Positions 1 through 7,901 of a DNA stretch of 13,544 bases are shown piece after piece. Numbering within the stretch: the stretch's first letter is position 1; every line of letters begins with the position of its first letter. Where the stretch lies: contig JAEWPH010000055.1 of NCBI GenBank assembly GCA_023460715.1, forward strand, positions 1 to 13,544, read 5' to 3'. Below the pieces are notes generated by a model that worked only from the letters and a program-made list of their open reading frames with translations, did no database searches and was not told where the DNA came from. The translations under genes were made by a program, and so were the position numbers. This DNA comes from Pseudomonadota bacterium (GTDB lineage Bacteria > Pseudomonadota > Gammaproteobacteria > Burkholderiales > Burkholderiaceae_C).

Positions 1-1
1 T

Positions 2-2452
2 TGGCCGCTGGACCGCGCCGGCAGCCTGCTGGCGCACGCATTGGACGCCGCCGGGGAGCCGTCGCTGCATGCCGCGTGCGGCAGCGATGTCCCGCTCGAC
101 GTGGGCTGGCCGGCGGACGGGCCGGCCGTGCGGACTTTCTTCGCCCAGACCGTGCAGGCGGCGGGCGCGCCGGTGGCGGTGGTGGGCCTGGCCAACGCGC
201 CCGCGGGCTACGTGCGGGCCGACCTGCAAACGCTGCAGCCCTTGTTGAGCACGCTGGGCCAGATGGAGATGGCGCGCCGGGCCGAAGAGGAACGGCGTGT
301 GGCGCAGGAGGCGCTCAACCGCACGGCGGCGCTGCTGTCGGACAAGAGCCGTGCGCTGGAGGATACCCTGGACGCCGTGGCCCAGGGCATCACCAAGGTG
401 GACGCCGAGGGCCGCATCCGCGTCTACAACCGCCGCTACCTCGAGCTGCTGGACATGCCCGAGGCCTTCATGGCCCAGGCCCCGACGCCGCTGGAGGTGC
501 TGCATTTCCAGATGGAGCGCGGCGACCTCGGCCACGATCTGGAGCTGATGGATGCCCAGGGCCGCCGCCATGCCCACGCCGTGCTGGGCGACGGGAGCCC
601 TCAAGAGGCGCAGGAGGCGCCGGAGTTCTACGTGCGCCGCTCGCCGGGCGGACGCTACCTGGAGGTGCGCACCCGGCCGGTGGTCGGCGGTGGACGCGTG
701 CGCACCTTCACCGACGTGACCGACTATGTCGCCGCGCAGGAGGCGGTGCGCGCCAGCGAGGCGCGCTGGCGCAGCCTGACGCAGCTGTCCTCCGACTGGT
801 ACTGGGAGCAGGACGCGGACCTGCGCTTCGTGCGGCTGGAGGGCGCCTACCACCGCGACCTGGGCATCTCCGAGACCGAGTTCCACGGCGCCCTGCGCTG
901 GGACCTGGAGCACAGCGGCGTGACGCCCGCCCAGTGGCAGGCGCACCAGGCCCAGCTGGAGGCGCGCGAGACCTTCCACGACTTCGAGATGCAGCGCCGC
1001 TCGGCAGATGGCTCGCTGATCTGGCTGTCGATCAGCGGCGAGCCGATCTTCGATGCGACGGGCCGCTTCACCGGCTACCGTGGCGTGGCGCGCAACATCA
1101 CCGAGCGCAAGCGTGCCGAGGCCGAGATCGAGCGGCTCGCGTTCTTCGACGAGCTGACCGGCCTGCCCAACCGCCGCCTGCTCATGGACCGGGTCGAGCG
1201 TGCCGCCGTGACGAGCCTGCGCACTCCATCGTATGCCGCGCTGCTGTTCCTGGACCTGGACAACTTCAAGAGCATCAACGACACCCTGGGCCACGCCTGG
1301 GGCGACCGCCTACTGGCGCAGGTGGGCGCGCGGCTGGCGGCCACGCTGCGGGCCACGGACACCGTGGCACGCCTGGGGGGCGACGAGTTCGTGGTGGTGC
1401 TGCAGGCCCTGGGCGCGCAGGAGGTGGACGCCGCGATCGAGGCCGAAGGCGTCGCGCAGAAGCTGCTGCTGGCGCTGAACCGGCCCTACGCCCTGAGCGG
1501 GCGCGAGGTGCACAGCACGCCCAGCATCGGCATCACGCTGTTCAAGGGGCGCGAATCCACGGCGCTGGAGCTGCTGCAGCGCGCCGACCTGGCCATGTAC
1601 CAGGCCAAGGCCGAGGGGCGCAACACGCTGTGCTTCTTCGACCCCGCCATGCAGGCGGCGGCCACGGCGCGCTCGGTGATGGAGGCCGACCTGCGCCTGG
1701 GGCTGCAGCGCGCCGAGTTGCTGCCGTACTACCAGCCGGTGGTGGACGCTGACGGCCGCATCCTGGGCGCGGAGGCGCTGGTGCGCTGGCGGCATCCCGA
1801 ACGCGGCATGGTGCCGCCGGGCGAGTTCATCGCCGTGGCCGAGCAGACCGGCCTGATCATGCCGCTGGGCCGCATGATGCTGCGCGCTGCCTGCCACCAG
1901 CTCGCGGCCTGGGCGCAGCATCCGCAGACGCGGGAGTGGTCGCTGTCGGTGAACGTGAGCGCCCACGAGTTCAAGCACGCCGACTTCGTGCGGCAGGTGC
2001 TGGATGCGCTGGACGAGTCCGGCATCGACCCGCGGCGCCTCAAGCTCGAACTGACCGAGAGCCTGCTGCTGCAGAACGTGGAGGACAGCATCTCCAAGAT
2101 GCAGGTGCTGCGCAAGCTGGGCGTGGGCTTCTCGCTGGACGACTTCGGCACCGGCTACTCGTCGCTCAGCTACCTCAAGCGGCTGCCGCTGGACCAGCTC
2201 AAGATCGACCAGAGCTTCGTGCGCGACGTGCTCACCGATGCCAACGACGCCGCCATCGCCTGCACCATCGTCACGCTGGCGCAGAGCCTGGGGCTGGACG
2301 TGGTGGCCGAGGGCGTGGAAACCGAAGGCCAGCGGGAGTTTCTGCTGCGCCACGGCTGCCGGCGCTTCCAGGGCTATCTCTTCGGCCGCCCCGCGCCGGA
2401 GATGGCCGTGCCGCCATGGACGGCGGAGGCGCATCCGCAGGCCGTCCGCTGA
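2..2452 (+). CDS. GAF-PAS-PAS-GGDEF-EAL c-di-GMP turnover protein, 5' partial
   Basis: The reading frame is already open at base 2, so the start lies upstream; a TTG at 41 is probably not the start. The visible 816 residues hold, in order: the end of a GAF-like domain (about 44-85, PVAVVGLANAPAGY), a short charged helix, two PAS domains (about 118-248 and 255-370), a GGDEF diguanylate cyclase domain and an EAL phosphodiesterase domain. GGDEF is intact at residues 459-463 (1376-1390), with an RATD inhibitory-site motif exactly five residues before it. The EAL domain keeps EALVR (591-595), NVSAHEF, ELTES, DDFGTG (from 713), LKIDQSF and AEGVETE, so both domains look catalytically competent. GAF and PAS domains usually sense small ligands or redox state. 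No transmembrane segment is seen in this part, so it is probably cytosolic, though the missing N-terminus could change that. It converges with the kef-like gene. Family assignment is near certain; the input signal and net activity are unknown. Confidence 0.95.
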   Translation, partial: WPLDRAGSLLAHALDAAGEPSLHAACGSDVPLDVGWPADGPAVRTFFAQTVQAAGAPVAVVGLANAPAGYVRADLQTLQPLLSTLGQMEMARRAEEERRVAQEALNRTAALLSDKSRALEDTLDAVAQGITKVDAEGRIRVYNRRYLELLDMPEAFMAQAPTPLEVLHFQMERGDLGHDLELMDAQGRRHAHAVLGDGSPQEAQEAPEFYVRRSPGGRYLEVRTRPVVGGGRVRTFTDVTDYVAAQEAVRASEARWRSLTQLSSDWYWEQDADLRFVRLEGAYHRDLGISETEFHGALRWDLEHSGVTPAQWQAHQAQLEARETFHDFEMQRRSADGSLIWLSISGEPIFDATGRFTGYRGVARNITERKRAEAEIERLAFFDELTGLPNRRLLMDRVERAAVTSLRTPSYAALLFLDLDNFKSINDTLGHAWGDRLLAQVGARLAATLRATDTVARLGGDEFVVVLQALGAQEVDAAIEAEGVAQKLLLALNRPYALSGREVHSTPSIGITLFKGRESTALELLQRADLAMYQAKAEGRNTLCFFDPAMQAAATARSVMEADLRLGLQRAELLPYYQPVVDADGRILGAEALVRWRHPERGMVPPGEFIAVAEQTGLIMPLGRMMLRAACHQLAAWAQHPQTREWSLSVNVSAHEFKHADFVRQVLDALDESGIDPRRLKLELTESLLLQNVEDSISKMQVLRKLGVGFSLDDFGTGYSSLSYLKRLPLDQLKIDQSFVRDVLTDANDAAIACTIVTLAQSLGLDVVAEGVETEGQREFLLRHGCRRFQGYLFGRPAPEMAVPPWTAEAHPQAVR

Positions 2453-2453
2453 G

Positions 2454-2510
2454 TGCTATTGATTGTGTAGCTTATGGCGCTTGTCAAATAAGCGATTCAA
2501 GGTCAAATGG
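2454..2510. repeat. Short intergenic repeat with small hairpin
   Basis: This AT-richer block lies between two convergent genes. It reads TGCTATTGAT...TAGCTTATGGCGCTTG and contains a 5-bp stem, CGCTT (2478-2482) with AAGCG (2490-2494), around a 7-base loop. Related words recur at 12160-12181 (TATTGAT, AGCT, TGGCGCTTG in the same order with a 4-base gap and two mismatches) and at 12244-12256 (TGCTATTGATAGC). From memory it resembles an interspersed element common between genes in Acidovorax and relatives. No U-run follows the hairpin, so it is not a clear terminator. The rest of the intergenic space up to 2588 shows nothing recognisable. Confidence 0.6.
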
Positions 2511-2588
2511 CGTCGAAAGTGTGGATGGGCAAGCGCATGCTGCTCTCATTTTTTGAATGCCGAATGGTCGCCCTGGCGTGCATCAGGT

Positions 2589-4574
2589 TCAGCCGCGCAG
2601 CAGCTTGTCTTCCGCCAGCGCCAGCGACGTGGGGTGGCCGGACAGCACAAGCGTGTCGCCCTCGGCCAGCAGCGCGTCGTCGTCCGGCGGCGCCATCGCG
2701 CCGGTGCTGCGCCGCAGGTTGACCACCTGCGCGCCCATGGCATGCAGCGCCAGCTGGCCCAGCGCCTGCCCGATGGCGGCGGCCTCCGGCGGCAGGGTGA
2801 TGGAAGCGAGCCGCTCCTGGTCGCGCTCGGAGGCCGTGTCGTCGTCCGCGCCGTGGAAGTAGCCGCGCAGCAGGTTGTAGCGCGCATCGCGCTGGTCCTG
2901 CACCAGGCGCAGCACGCGCCGCATGGGCACGCCCACCAGCGCCAGCGCGTGGCTGGCCAGCATCAGCGAGCCTTCGATCGCCTCGGGCACCACCTCGGTG
3001 GCTCCGGCGGCCTGCAGCTTGTCCAGGTGCAGGTCGTCCTGCGTGCGCACCACCACCGGCACGTTGGGCGCGTGCGACCGGGTGTTGGCCAGCACCTTGA
3101 GCGTGGCCGGAATATCCAGGTAGGTCACCGCCACCGCGCTGGCGCGCACCAGGCCGGCGGCCATCAGCGCCTGCAGGCGCGTGGCGTCGCCGTAGACCAC
3201 CGAGTCGCCTGCGGCGGCCGCCTGGCGCACGCGGTCGGGGTCGAGGTCCAGCGCCATGTACGGGATGTGCTCGCGCTCCAGCATGCGCGCCAGGTTCTGG
3301 CCGCAGCGGCCGTAGCCGCAGATCAGCACATGTTGGCTGGTGTTGATGGATTGGCGCGCAATCGTCGTCATCTGCAGTGATTGCTGCAGCCAGTCGCTCG
3401 CAACCAGCGTCATCACGATGCGGTTGCTGTACAGGATGAGGAACGGCGTGGCCAGCATGGACAGCACCATCGCCGCCAGGATCGGGTTCATCAGCGCCGG
3501 GGAGACCAGGCCATGCTCCTGCGTGAGCGACAGCAGCACGAAGCCGAACTCGCCGGCCTGCGCCAGGTACAGCCCGGTGCGCAGCGACACGCCCGTGGTG
3601 GCACCCATGCCCCGCGACAGCGCCAGGATGATGCCCATCTTGAGCAGCAGCGGTACGGCCAGCAGCAGCAGCACCATCGCCCAGCGCTCCAGCAGGATGT
3701 GCCAGTCCAGCATCATCCCCACGGTGATGAAGAACAGGCCCAGCAGCACGTCGTGGAAGGGGCGGATGTCGGTGCCCACCTGGTGGCGGTACTCGGTCTC
3801 GGACACCAGCACGCCGGCGATGAAGGCGCCCAGCGCCAGCGACAAGCCGGCCTCTTCCGTCAGCCAGGCCAGGCCCAGCGTGATCAGCAGCAGGTTGAGC
3901 ATGAACAGCTCGTCGCTCTTGCGCCGCGCCACCAGCGTGAGCCACCAGCGCATCACGCGCTGGCCGCCGGCCAGCAGCAGGCCCACCAGCACCGTCGCCT
4001 TCAGCAGGGCCAGGCCCAGGGCCACGAAGAGCTGCTCGGGCGGCGAGCCCAGCGCCGGGATCAGCACCAGCATGGGCACCACCGCCAGGTCCTGGAACAG
4101 CAGAATGCCCAGCACGCGGCGGCCGTGCTCGGTCTCCAGCTCGGCCCGCTCGGCCATCAGCTTCACGACGATGGCGGTGCTGCTCATCACCAGCGTGCCG
4201 CCCAGGGCCAGCGCGGTCTGCCAGCCCATGTCCCAGATGCCGCCCAGCCAGCGCGACAGCAGCAGCATGCCCGCCATGCCCACCGCCATGGTGGCCACCA
4301 CCTGCAGCAGGCCCAGGCCGAATACGAACCGGCGCATGGCGCGCAGCTTGGACAGACTGAATTCCAGCCCGATCGAGAACATGAGGAAGACGACCCCGAA
4401 CTCGCCCAGATGGCGCACGCCTTCGGAGTTCTGCGTCAGCGCCAGCGCGTGCGGCCCGATCAGGATGCCCGCCGCCAGGTAGCCCAGCATGGGCGGCAGC
4501 TTCAGGCTGCGGCACGCCACCACCCCCAGGACAGCGGCCAGCAGGTAGAGCAGCGTGAGGGCGAGCGAAGACAT
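2589..4574 (-). CDS. Kef-type CPA2 monovalent cation:proton antiporter with RCK domains
   Basis: This 661-residue inner-membrane protein should exchange K+ (or Na+) for H+ under control of a cytosolic nucleotide-binding module. Residues 1-390 are a run of hydrophobic helices typical of CPA2 antiporters, including the FQDLAVVP motif (160-167) with the Gln-Asp pair expected in the ion path. SETEYRHQVGTDIRPF (258-273) followed by LLGLFF matches the regulatory loop region of KefC-like proteins. An RCK_N (TrkA-N) domain follows, with the dinucleotide motif GYGRCG at 420-425 and an acidic ALDLD strand end, then an RCK_C domain at about 575-655. The start was set at ATG 4574 because the membrane domain begins there (MSSLALTLLY) and a -10 box lies just upstream; the frame stays open much further but antisense to kdsD. 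No kefF/kefG-like ancillary gene is adjacent. KefB, KefC or YbaL-type subfamily cannot be resolved by eye. Confidence 0.92.
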   Translation of the reverse strand: MSSLALTLLYLLAAVLGVVACRSLKLPPMLGYLAAGILIGPHALALTQNSEGVRHLGEFGVVFLMFSIGLEFSLSKLRAMRRFVFGLGLLQVVATMAVGMAGMLLLSRWLGGIWDMGWQTALALGGTLVMSSTAIVVKLMAERAELETEHGRRVLGILLFQDLAVVPMLVLIPALGSPPEQLFVALGLALLKATVLVGLLLAGGQRVMRWWLTLVARRKSDELFMLNLLLITLGLAWLTEEAGLSLALGAFIAGVLVSETEYRHQVGTDIRPFHDVLLGLFFITVGMMLDWHILLERWAMVLLLLAVPLLLKMGIILALSRGMGATTGVSLRTGLYLAQAGEFGFVLLSLTQEHGLVSPALMNPILAAMVLSMLATPFLILYSNRIVMTLVASDWLQQSLQMTTIARQSINTSQHVLICGYGRCGQNLARMLEREHIPYMALDLDPDRVRQAAAAGDSVVYGDATRLQALMAAGLVRASAVAVTYLDIPATLKVLANTRSHAPNVPVVVRTQDDLHLDKLQAAGATEVVPEAIEGSLMLASHALALVGVPMRRVLRLVQDQRDARYNLLRGYFHGADDDTASERDQERLASITLPPEAAAIGQALGQLALHAMGAQVVNLRRSTGAMAPPDDDALLAEGDTLVLSGHPTSLALAEDKLLRG

Positions 4575-4607
4575 GCCCGATGCTAGCCGAGGGCCGGGGC
4601 CCCGGCC
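4575..4607 (-). promoter_or_regulatory. Candidate promoter of kef-like gene, leaderless type
   Basis: On the minus strand TAGCAT (4585-4580) lies 5 bases before the ATG at 4574, which would put the transcription start at or next to the start codon. No Shine-Dalgarno sequence precedes the ATG. A 16-bp perfect palindrome (GGCCGGGG and its complement, 4592-4607) occupies the spacer/-35 zone. No good -35 hexamer is visible. In GC-rich DNA the palindrome may be chance. Confidence 0.4.
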
Positions 4608-4653
4608 GGCCTGCAGCCGCCGGCTTTTACGCCGTGCAGGGCCATCGGCGCAC

Positions 4654-4691
4654 TTTCCGCGGGCCCTGGGGCCCACCCGTAGAATCCAGCC
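4654..4691 (+). promoter_or_regulatory. Candidate promoter of kdsD operon, leaderless type
   Basis: TAGAAT (4680-4685) is a good -10 hexamer and stands 6 bases before the kdsD ATG at 4692, so transcription would start at the start codon. There is no Shine-Dalgarno sequence. A weak TTTCCG (4654-4659) is the only -35 candidate, with a long 20-base spacer. A GGGCCC-TG-GGGCCC inverted repeat (4661-4674) fills the spacer, in the position mirrored by the palindrome of the divergent kef promoter. Confidence 0.45.
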
Positions 4692-5702
4692 ATGCCGTCC
4701 ACCGCAGCCGTCGCCGCCCCGCCGCCCGCCTTCGATGCGGACCAGGTTCTCCGCCTGGGCCGCGAAACCTTCGAGACCGAGGCCGCCGCCCTCGCCGCCC
4801 TGGGCGCCCGCCTGGGCCAGCCCTTCGCGCAGGCCGTGCAGCGGCTGCTGGGCACGTCGGGCCGCGTGGTCGTCATGGGCATGGGCAAGAGCGGCCACGT
4901 GGGGCGCAAGATCGCCGCCACCCTGGCCTCCACCGGCACGCCCGCCTTCTTCGTGCACCCGGCCGAGGCCAGCCATGGCGACCTCGGCATGGTCACGGGC
5001 GGCGATGCGGTGCTCGCCATCTCCAACAGCGGCGAGAGCAACGAACTCACCGTGCTGCTGCCGGTGCTCAAGCGCCTGGGCGTGCTGCTCGTCGCGATGA
5101 CGGGCGGCCTGCAGTCCACGCTGGCGCGCCACGCCGACATCGTGCTGGACTGCAGCGTCGAGCGCGAGGCCTGCCCGCTCAACCTGGCGCCCACCACCAG
5201 CACCACGGCCCAGCTCGCCATGGGCGACGCCCTGGCCGTGGCGCTGCTGGATGCGCGGGGCTTTCGCCCGGAAGACTTCGCCCGCTCGCACCCTGGCGGT
5301 GCGCTGGGCCGCAAGCTGCTGACCCATGTGGGCGACGTGATGCGCTCGGGCGACGACGTGCCGCGCGTGCCGCCGCAGGCCACGTTCAGCGAACTCATGC
5401 GCGAGATGAGCGCCAAGCGCCTGGGCGCTTCGGCCATCGTCGATGCCGAAGGCCGCCTGCAGGGCATCTTCACCGACGGCGACCTGCGCCGCCGCGTCGA
5501 GTCCGGCGCCGATCTGCGCGATCTGCGCGCCGCGGACGTCATGCACGCCGGCCCGCGCACCATCGCTGTGGACGCCCTGGCCGTGGACGCTGCCGAGGCC
5601 ATGGAGCGCCATGGCATCACCAGCGTCCTGGTGACCAACGCCACCGGCGTGCTGGTGGGGGTGGTCCACATCGGCGACCTGATGCGGGCCAAGGTGATCT
5701 GA
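4692..5702 (+). CDS. kdsD: Arabinose-5-phosphate isomerase (SIS + 2 CBS)
   Basis: This 336-residue cytosolic enzyme (KpsF/GutQ/KdsD family) interconverts D-ribulose 5-phosphate and D-arabinose 5-phosphate, the first step toward Kdo for LPS. The SIS domain (about 55-190) shows GMGKSG (63-68), the loop HPAEASHGDLGM (89-100), SNSGESNE (111-118) and PTTSTTAQLAMGDALA. The conserved RSHPGGALGR follows at 198-207; its His200 and Lys66 correspond to residues essential in E. coli KdsD. Two CBS domains follow at about 213-270 and 282-334. Length matches the family (about 320-340). The stop TGA shares its A with the kdsC ATG (TGATG), so the two are translationally coupled. The kdsC and lptC neighbours support the Kdo role over the paralogous GutQ or capsule KpsF roles. 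Confidence 0.95.
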   Translation: MPSTAAVAAPPPAFDADQVLRLGRETFETEAAALAALGARLGQPFAQAVQRLLGTSGRVVVMGMGKSGHVGRKIAATLASTGTPAFFVHPAEASHGDLGMVTGGDAVLAISNSGESNELTVLLPVLKRLGVLLVAMTGGLQSTLARHADIVLDCSVEREACPLNLAPTTSTTAQLAMGDALAVALLDARGFRPEDFARSHPGGALGRKLLTHVGDVMRSGDDVPRVPPQATFSELMREMSAKRLGASAIVDAEGRLQGIFTDGDLRRRVESGADLRDLRAADVMHAGPRTIAVDALAVDAAEAMERHGITSVLVTNATGVLVGVVHIGDLMRAKVI

Positions 5703-6280
5703 TGGCGCTGGACACCGTGACCTCCCTGCCCGCCCTGCAGCCCGCGCTGCGCTTCGCCCCAGAACTGTTGCTCAAGGCGCAAGGCGTGCGCGTGGCGTTC
5801 TTCGACGTGGACGGCGTGCTCACCGACGGCAGCCTGTACTTCTCGGCCGAGGGCGAGACCCTCAAACGCTTCCACACGCTCGACGGCCACGGCATCAAGC
5901 TGCTGCAGCGCGCGGGCATCACGCCGGCGGTCGTTACCGGCCGGGACTCCGCGCCGCTGCGGCTGCGGCTCAAGGCGCTGGGCGTGCAGCACGCGCGCTT
6001 CGGCACCGAAGACAAGCGCCCCGCGGCCGAAGCCATCCTGGCCGAACTCGGGCTGGACTGGAGCCAGGCCGCCGGCATCGGCGACGACTGGCCCGACCTG
6101 CCCGTGCTGCGCCGCTGCGCCCTGGCCTGCGCGCCCGCCCACGCCCATGCCGAAGTGCTGGCCGTGGCGCACCACATTCCCCAGGCCCCGGCCGGAGCGG
6201 GTGCCGCGCGCGAATTCTGCGACCTGCTGCTGGTGGCCAGCGGCCGCTACGCCGACCTGCTGCAGGAGTACGCGGCATGA
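5702..6280 (+). CDS. kdsC: 3-deoxy-D-manno-octulosonate 8-phosphate phosphatase
   Basis: This 192-residue HAD-superfamily phosphatase removes phosphate from Kdo 8-phosphate to give free Kdo, the third step of the pathway. HAD motif I is FFDVDGVLTDG (33-43, nucleophile Asp35 and acid/base Asp37), motif II is VVTGR (77-81), the motif III lysine is in EDKRPA (Lys105) and motif IV is IGDDWPDLPVL (126-136). The cap is minimal, as in the C0 KdsC subfamily, and length is close to E. coli KdsC (188). An N-terminal extension of about 27 residues precedes the core. The start overlaps the kdsD stop and the end overlaps the lptC start (ATGA), so expression is tightly coupled. No second phosphatase motif or truncation is seen. 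Confidence 0.94.
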   Translation: MALDTVTSLPALQPALRFAPELLLKAQGVRVAFFDVDGVLTDGSLYFSAEGETLKRFHTLDGHGIKLLQRAGITPAVVTGRDSAPLRLRLKALGVQHARFGTEDKRPAAEAILAELGLDWSQAAGIGDDWPDLPVLRRCALACAPAHAHAEVLAVAHHIPQAPAGAGAAREFCDLLLVASGRYADLLQEYAA

Positions 6281-6903
6281 TCCTGCGTCTGCGCCAAGGT
6301 TGGGAGCGCCTGTCGATCTACCTGCCCGTGCTGCTGATGGGCTTGCTGGCGCTGGGCACGTGGTGGCTGGTGCGCAACGCGCCCAAGGCGCCGCAGGCCG
6401 CCGTCGCGCGCGCGCCCACGCACGAGCCCGACTACTTCATGCGCACCTTCTCCATCAAGACCTTCGATGCCACCGGGCGGCTGGAGAGCGAGATCGTGGG
6501 CGACGTGGCGCGCCACTATCTGGACACCGACACGCTGGAGATCGACAAGGCCCGCATGCGCTCGGTCACGCCCGAAGGCCGGGTGACGACGGCCACCGCC
6601 AACCGCGCGCTCACCAATTCCGACGGCTCTGAAGTGCAGCTGTTCGGCAATGCCGTCGTCACTCGCGAATCGCAAGCACGTCCGGGCCAGACGCCGCAGC
6701 CGCGGCTGGAGTTCCGCGGAGAGTTCCTGCACGCCTGGGTCAACACCGAGCGCGTGAAGTCCGACCAGCCGGTCACCCTCACGCGGGGCGGCGACCGGTT
6801 CACCGCGGACAGCATGGACTACGACAACCTCGACCAGATCGTGCAGCTCAAGGGCCGCGTGCGGGGCATGCTCATGCCGGGCACGTCGCCGGGCAGCCGC
6901 TGA
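6277..6903 (+). CDS. lptC: LPS export system protein LptC
   Basis: This 208-residue protein has a single N-terminal membrane anchor (about 13-32, IYLPVLLMGLLALGTWWLV) and a periplasmic beta-jellyroll LptC domain (about 50-200; YFMRTFSIKTFDATGRL, then repeated beta strands ending in VQLKGRVRGML). LptC joins the LptB2FG transporter in the inner membrane to the LptA bridge that carries LPS to the outer membrane. Sequence conservation of this family is low, so the call rests on architecture and on its place directly after kdsD-kdsC, a standard arrangement. The ATG overlaps the kdsC stop. The tail is Gly/Ser/Pro rich and probably disordered. The usual following genes lptA and lptB are not found in the window. 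Confidence 0.9.
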   Translation: MILRLRQGWERLSIYLPVLLMGLLALGTWWLVRNAPKAPQAAVARAPTHEPDYFMRTFSIKTFDATGRLESEIVGDVARHYLDTDTLEIDKARMRSVTPEGRVTTATANRALTNSDGSEVQLFGNAVVTRESQARPGQTPQPRLEFRGEFLHAWVNTERVKSDQPVTLTRGGDRFTADSMDYDNLDQIVQLKGRVRGMLMPGTSPGSR

Positions 6904-6929
6904 CCGGCCCGAACCCAGGAGCGCGCACG

Positions 6930-7724
6930 ATGGCACCCACCGAGCATCCGCTGGTCTTCATCACCGGCGCCTCCAGCGGCATCGGCCAAGCGCTCGCCTG
7001 GCGCTTCTACCAGGCGGGCTACCGCCTGGCGCTGGTCGCCCGCCGCACCGGCGAGATCCAGGCCTGGGCCCAGGCGCAGGGCCTGGACGCCGGCCGCTAC
7101 GCCATCTACGGCGCCGATGTGGCGGTGCCGGCGAGCATCGCGGCTGCAGGGCAGGCCTGCATCGCGCAGCAGGGGCTGCCGGACGTGGTCATCGCCAATG
7201 CGGGCATCAGCGTCGGCATGGACACGGGCATCCTCGACGACATCGAGGTCATGGCGCGCACCTACGCCACCAACAACGTCGGCATGGCCGCGACATTCCA
7301 GCCCTTCATCCGGGCCATGGAGCAGCGCGCCAGCGGCACCCTCGTGGGCATCGGCAGCGTGGCCGGCATCCGCGGCCTGCCGGGGCATGGCGCCTACTGC
7401 AGCAGCAAGGCGGCCGCCATCAGCTATTGCGAGAGCCTGCGCGGCGAATTGCGCCCGGCAGGGGTGCAAGTGGTCACGATCAGCCCCGGCTATATCGACA
7501 CGCCGCTCACCCGGCAGAACCGCTACTCCATGCCCTTTTTGATGGCGCCGGAAGCGTTCGCCGAGCGCGCGTTCAAGGCGATCCGGGCGGGGGCCAGCTA
7601 CCGGGTGATTCCCTGGCAGATGGGGGTGGTGGCCAAGCTGCTGCGCCTGCTTCCCAACCCCGTGTTCGACCGCTTGCTGGCGGGGCGGCCCCGCAAGCAC
7701 CGGCAGGACGCCACGCCGCGTTGA
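6930..7724 (+). CDS. SDR family NAD(P)-dependent oxidoreductase
   Basis: This 264-residue classical short-chain dehydrogenase has the Rossmann motif TGASSGIG (12-19), NAG (90-92), active-site Asn115, Ser143 (GSVAG), Tyr156 and Lys160 (YCSSK) and SPGYIDTPLT (185-194), so the catalytic tetrad is complete. Arg38-Arg39 after the second strand suggest NADP(H) preference, by inference. The substrate cannot be read from sequence. An AGGAG ribosome site (6917-6921) lies 8 bases before the ATG, 26 bases after the lptC stop, so it is probably co-transcribed with the LPS genes. That position hints at lipid or envelope metabolism but does not prove it. The basic tail (RPRKHRQDATPR) is unremarkable. It converges with the RRM gene downstream. 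Confidence 0.93.
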   Translation: MAPTEHPLVFITGASSGIGQALAWRFYQAGYRLALVARRTGEIQAWAQAQGLDAGRYAIYGADVAVPASIAAAGQACIAQQGLPDVVIANAGISVGMDTGILDDIEVMARTYATNNVGMAATFQPFIRAMEQRASGTLVGIGSVAGIRGLPGHGAYCSSKAAAISYCESLRGELRPAGVQVVTISPGYIDTPLTRQNRYSMPFLMAPEAFAERAFKAIRAGASYRVIPWQMGVVAKLLRLLPNPVFDRLLAGRPRKHRQDATPR

Positions 7725-7725
7725 G

Positions 7726-7758
7726 CCGGCGGCGGGCGCGTTGGGAGCGCTACGCCGG
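7726..7758 (+). other. GC-rich hairpin after the SDR gene, no U-run
   Basis: CCGGCG (7726-7731) pairs with CGCCGG (7753-7758) just after the SDR stop. No T-run follows, so it is at best a transcript-end stabiliser or part of a Rho-dependent end. The remaining bases to 7858 hold nothing I recognise. Confidence 0.25.
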
Positions 7759-7858
7759 TGCTGCCTGATGGCGCACCCTTGGGCGAATCGGGCGCCCGGC
7801 CACCTCAGCAGCGCTACCGCCCAGGGGCCGAGCCCAAAGACAAGCCGCCCCGACCATG

Positions 7859-7882
7859 AAAAAGGGCTCCCGAAGGAGCCCT
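7859..7882 (-). terminator. Intrinsic terminator of first RRM gene
   Basis: Read on the minus strand, AGGGCTCC-TTCG-GGAGCCCT is a perfect 8-bp stem closed by a stable TTCG tetraloop and followed by TTTTT. It starts 19 bases after the stop codon at 7902. In the plus direction no T-run follows, so it mainly serves the minus-strand gene. Confidence 0.9.
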
Positions 7883-7901
7883 GTCTGATGCGTGCCGTGA
7901 A

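Noticed and set aside
1310..2434. A 374-codon open frame on the minus strand opposite the GGDEF-EAL gene, and similar long frames opposite the kef-like gene and metX
   Set aside because: They are antisense to strongly supported genes, have biased Arg/Ala/His/Gln composition and no family motifs. High GC content makes such frames common.
4575..5669. N-terminal extension of the kef-like frame up to 5669
   Set aside because: It is antisense to kdsD, lacks membrane character, and the antiporter domain begins cleanly at 4574.
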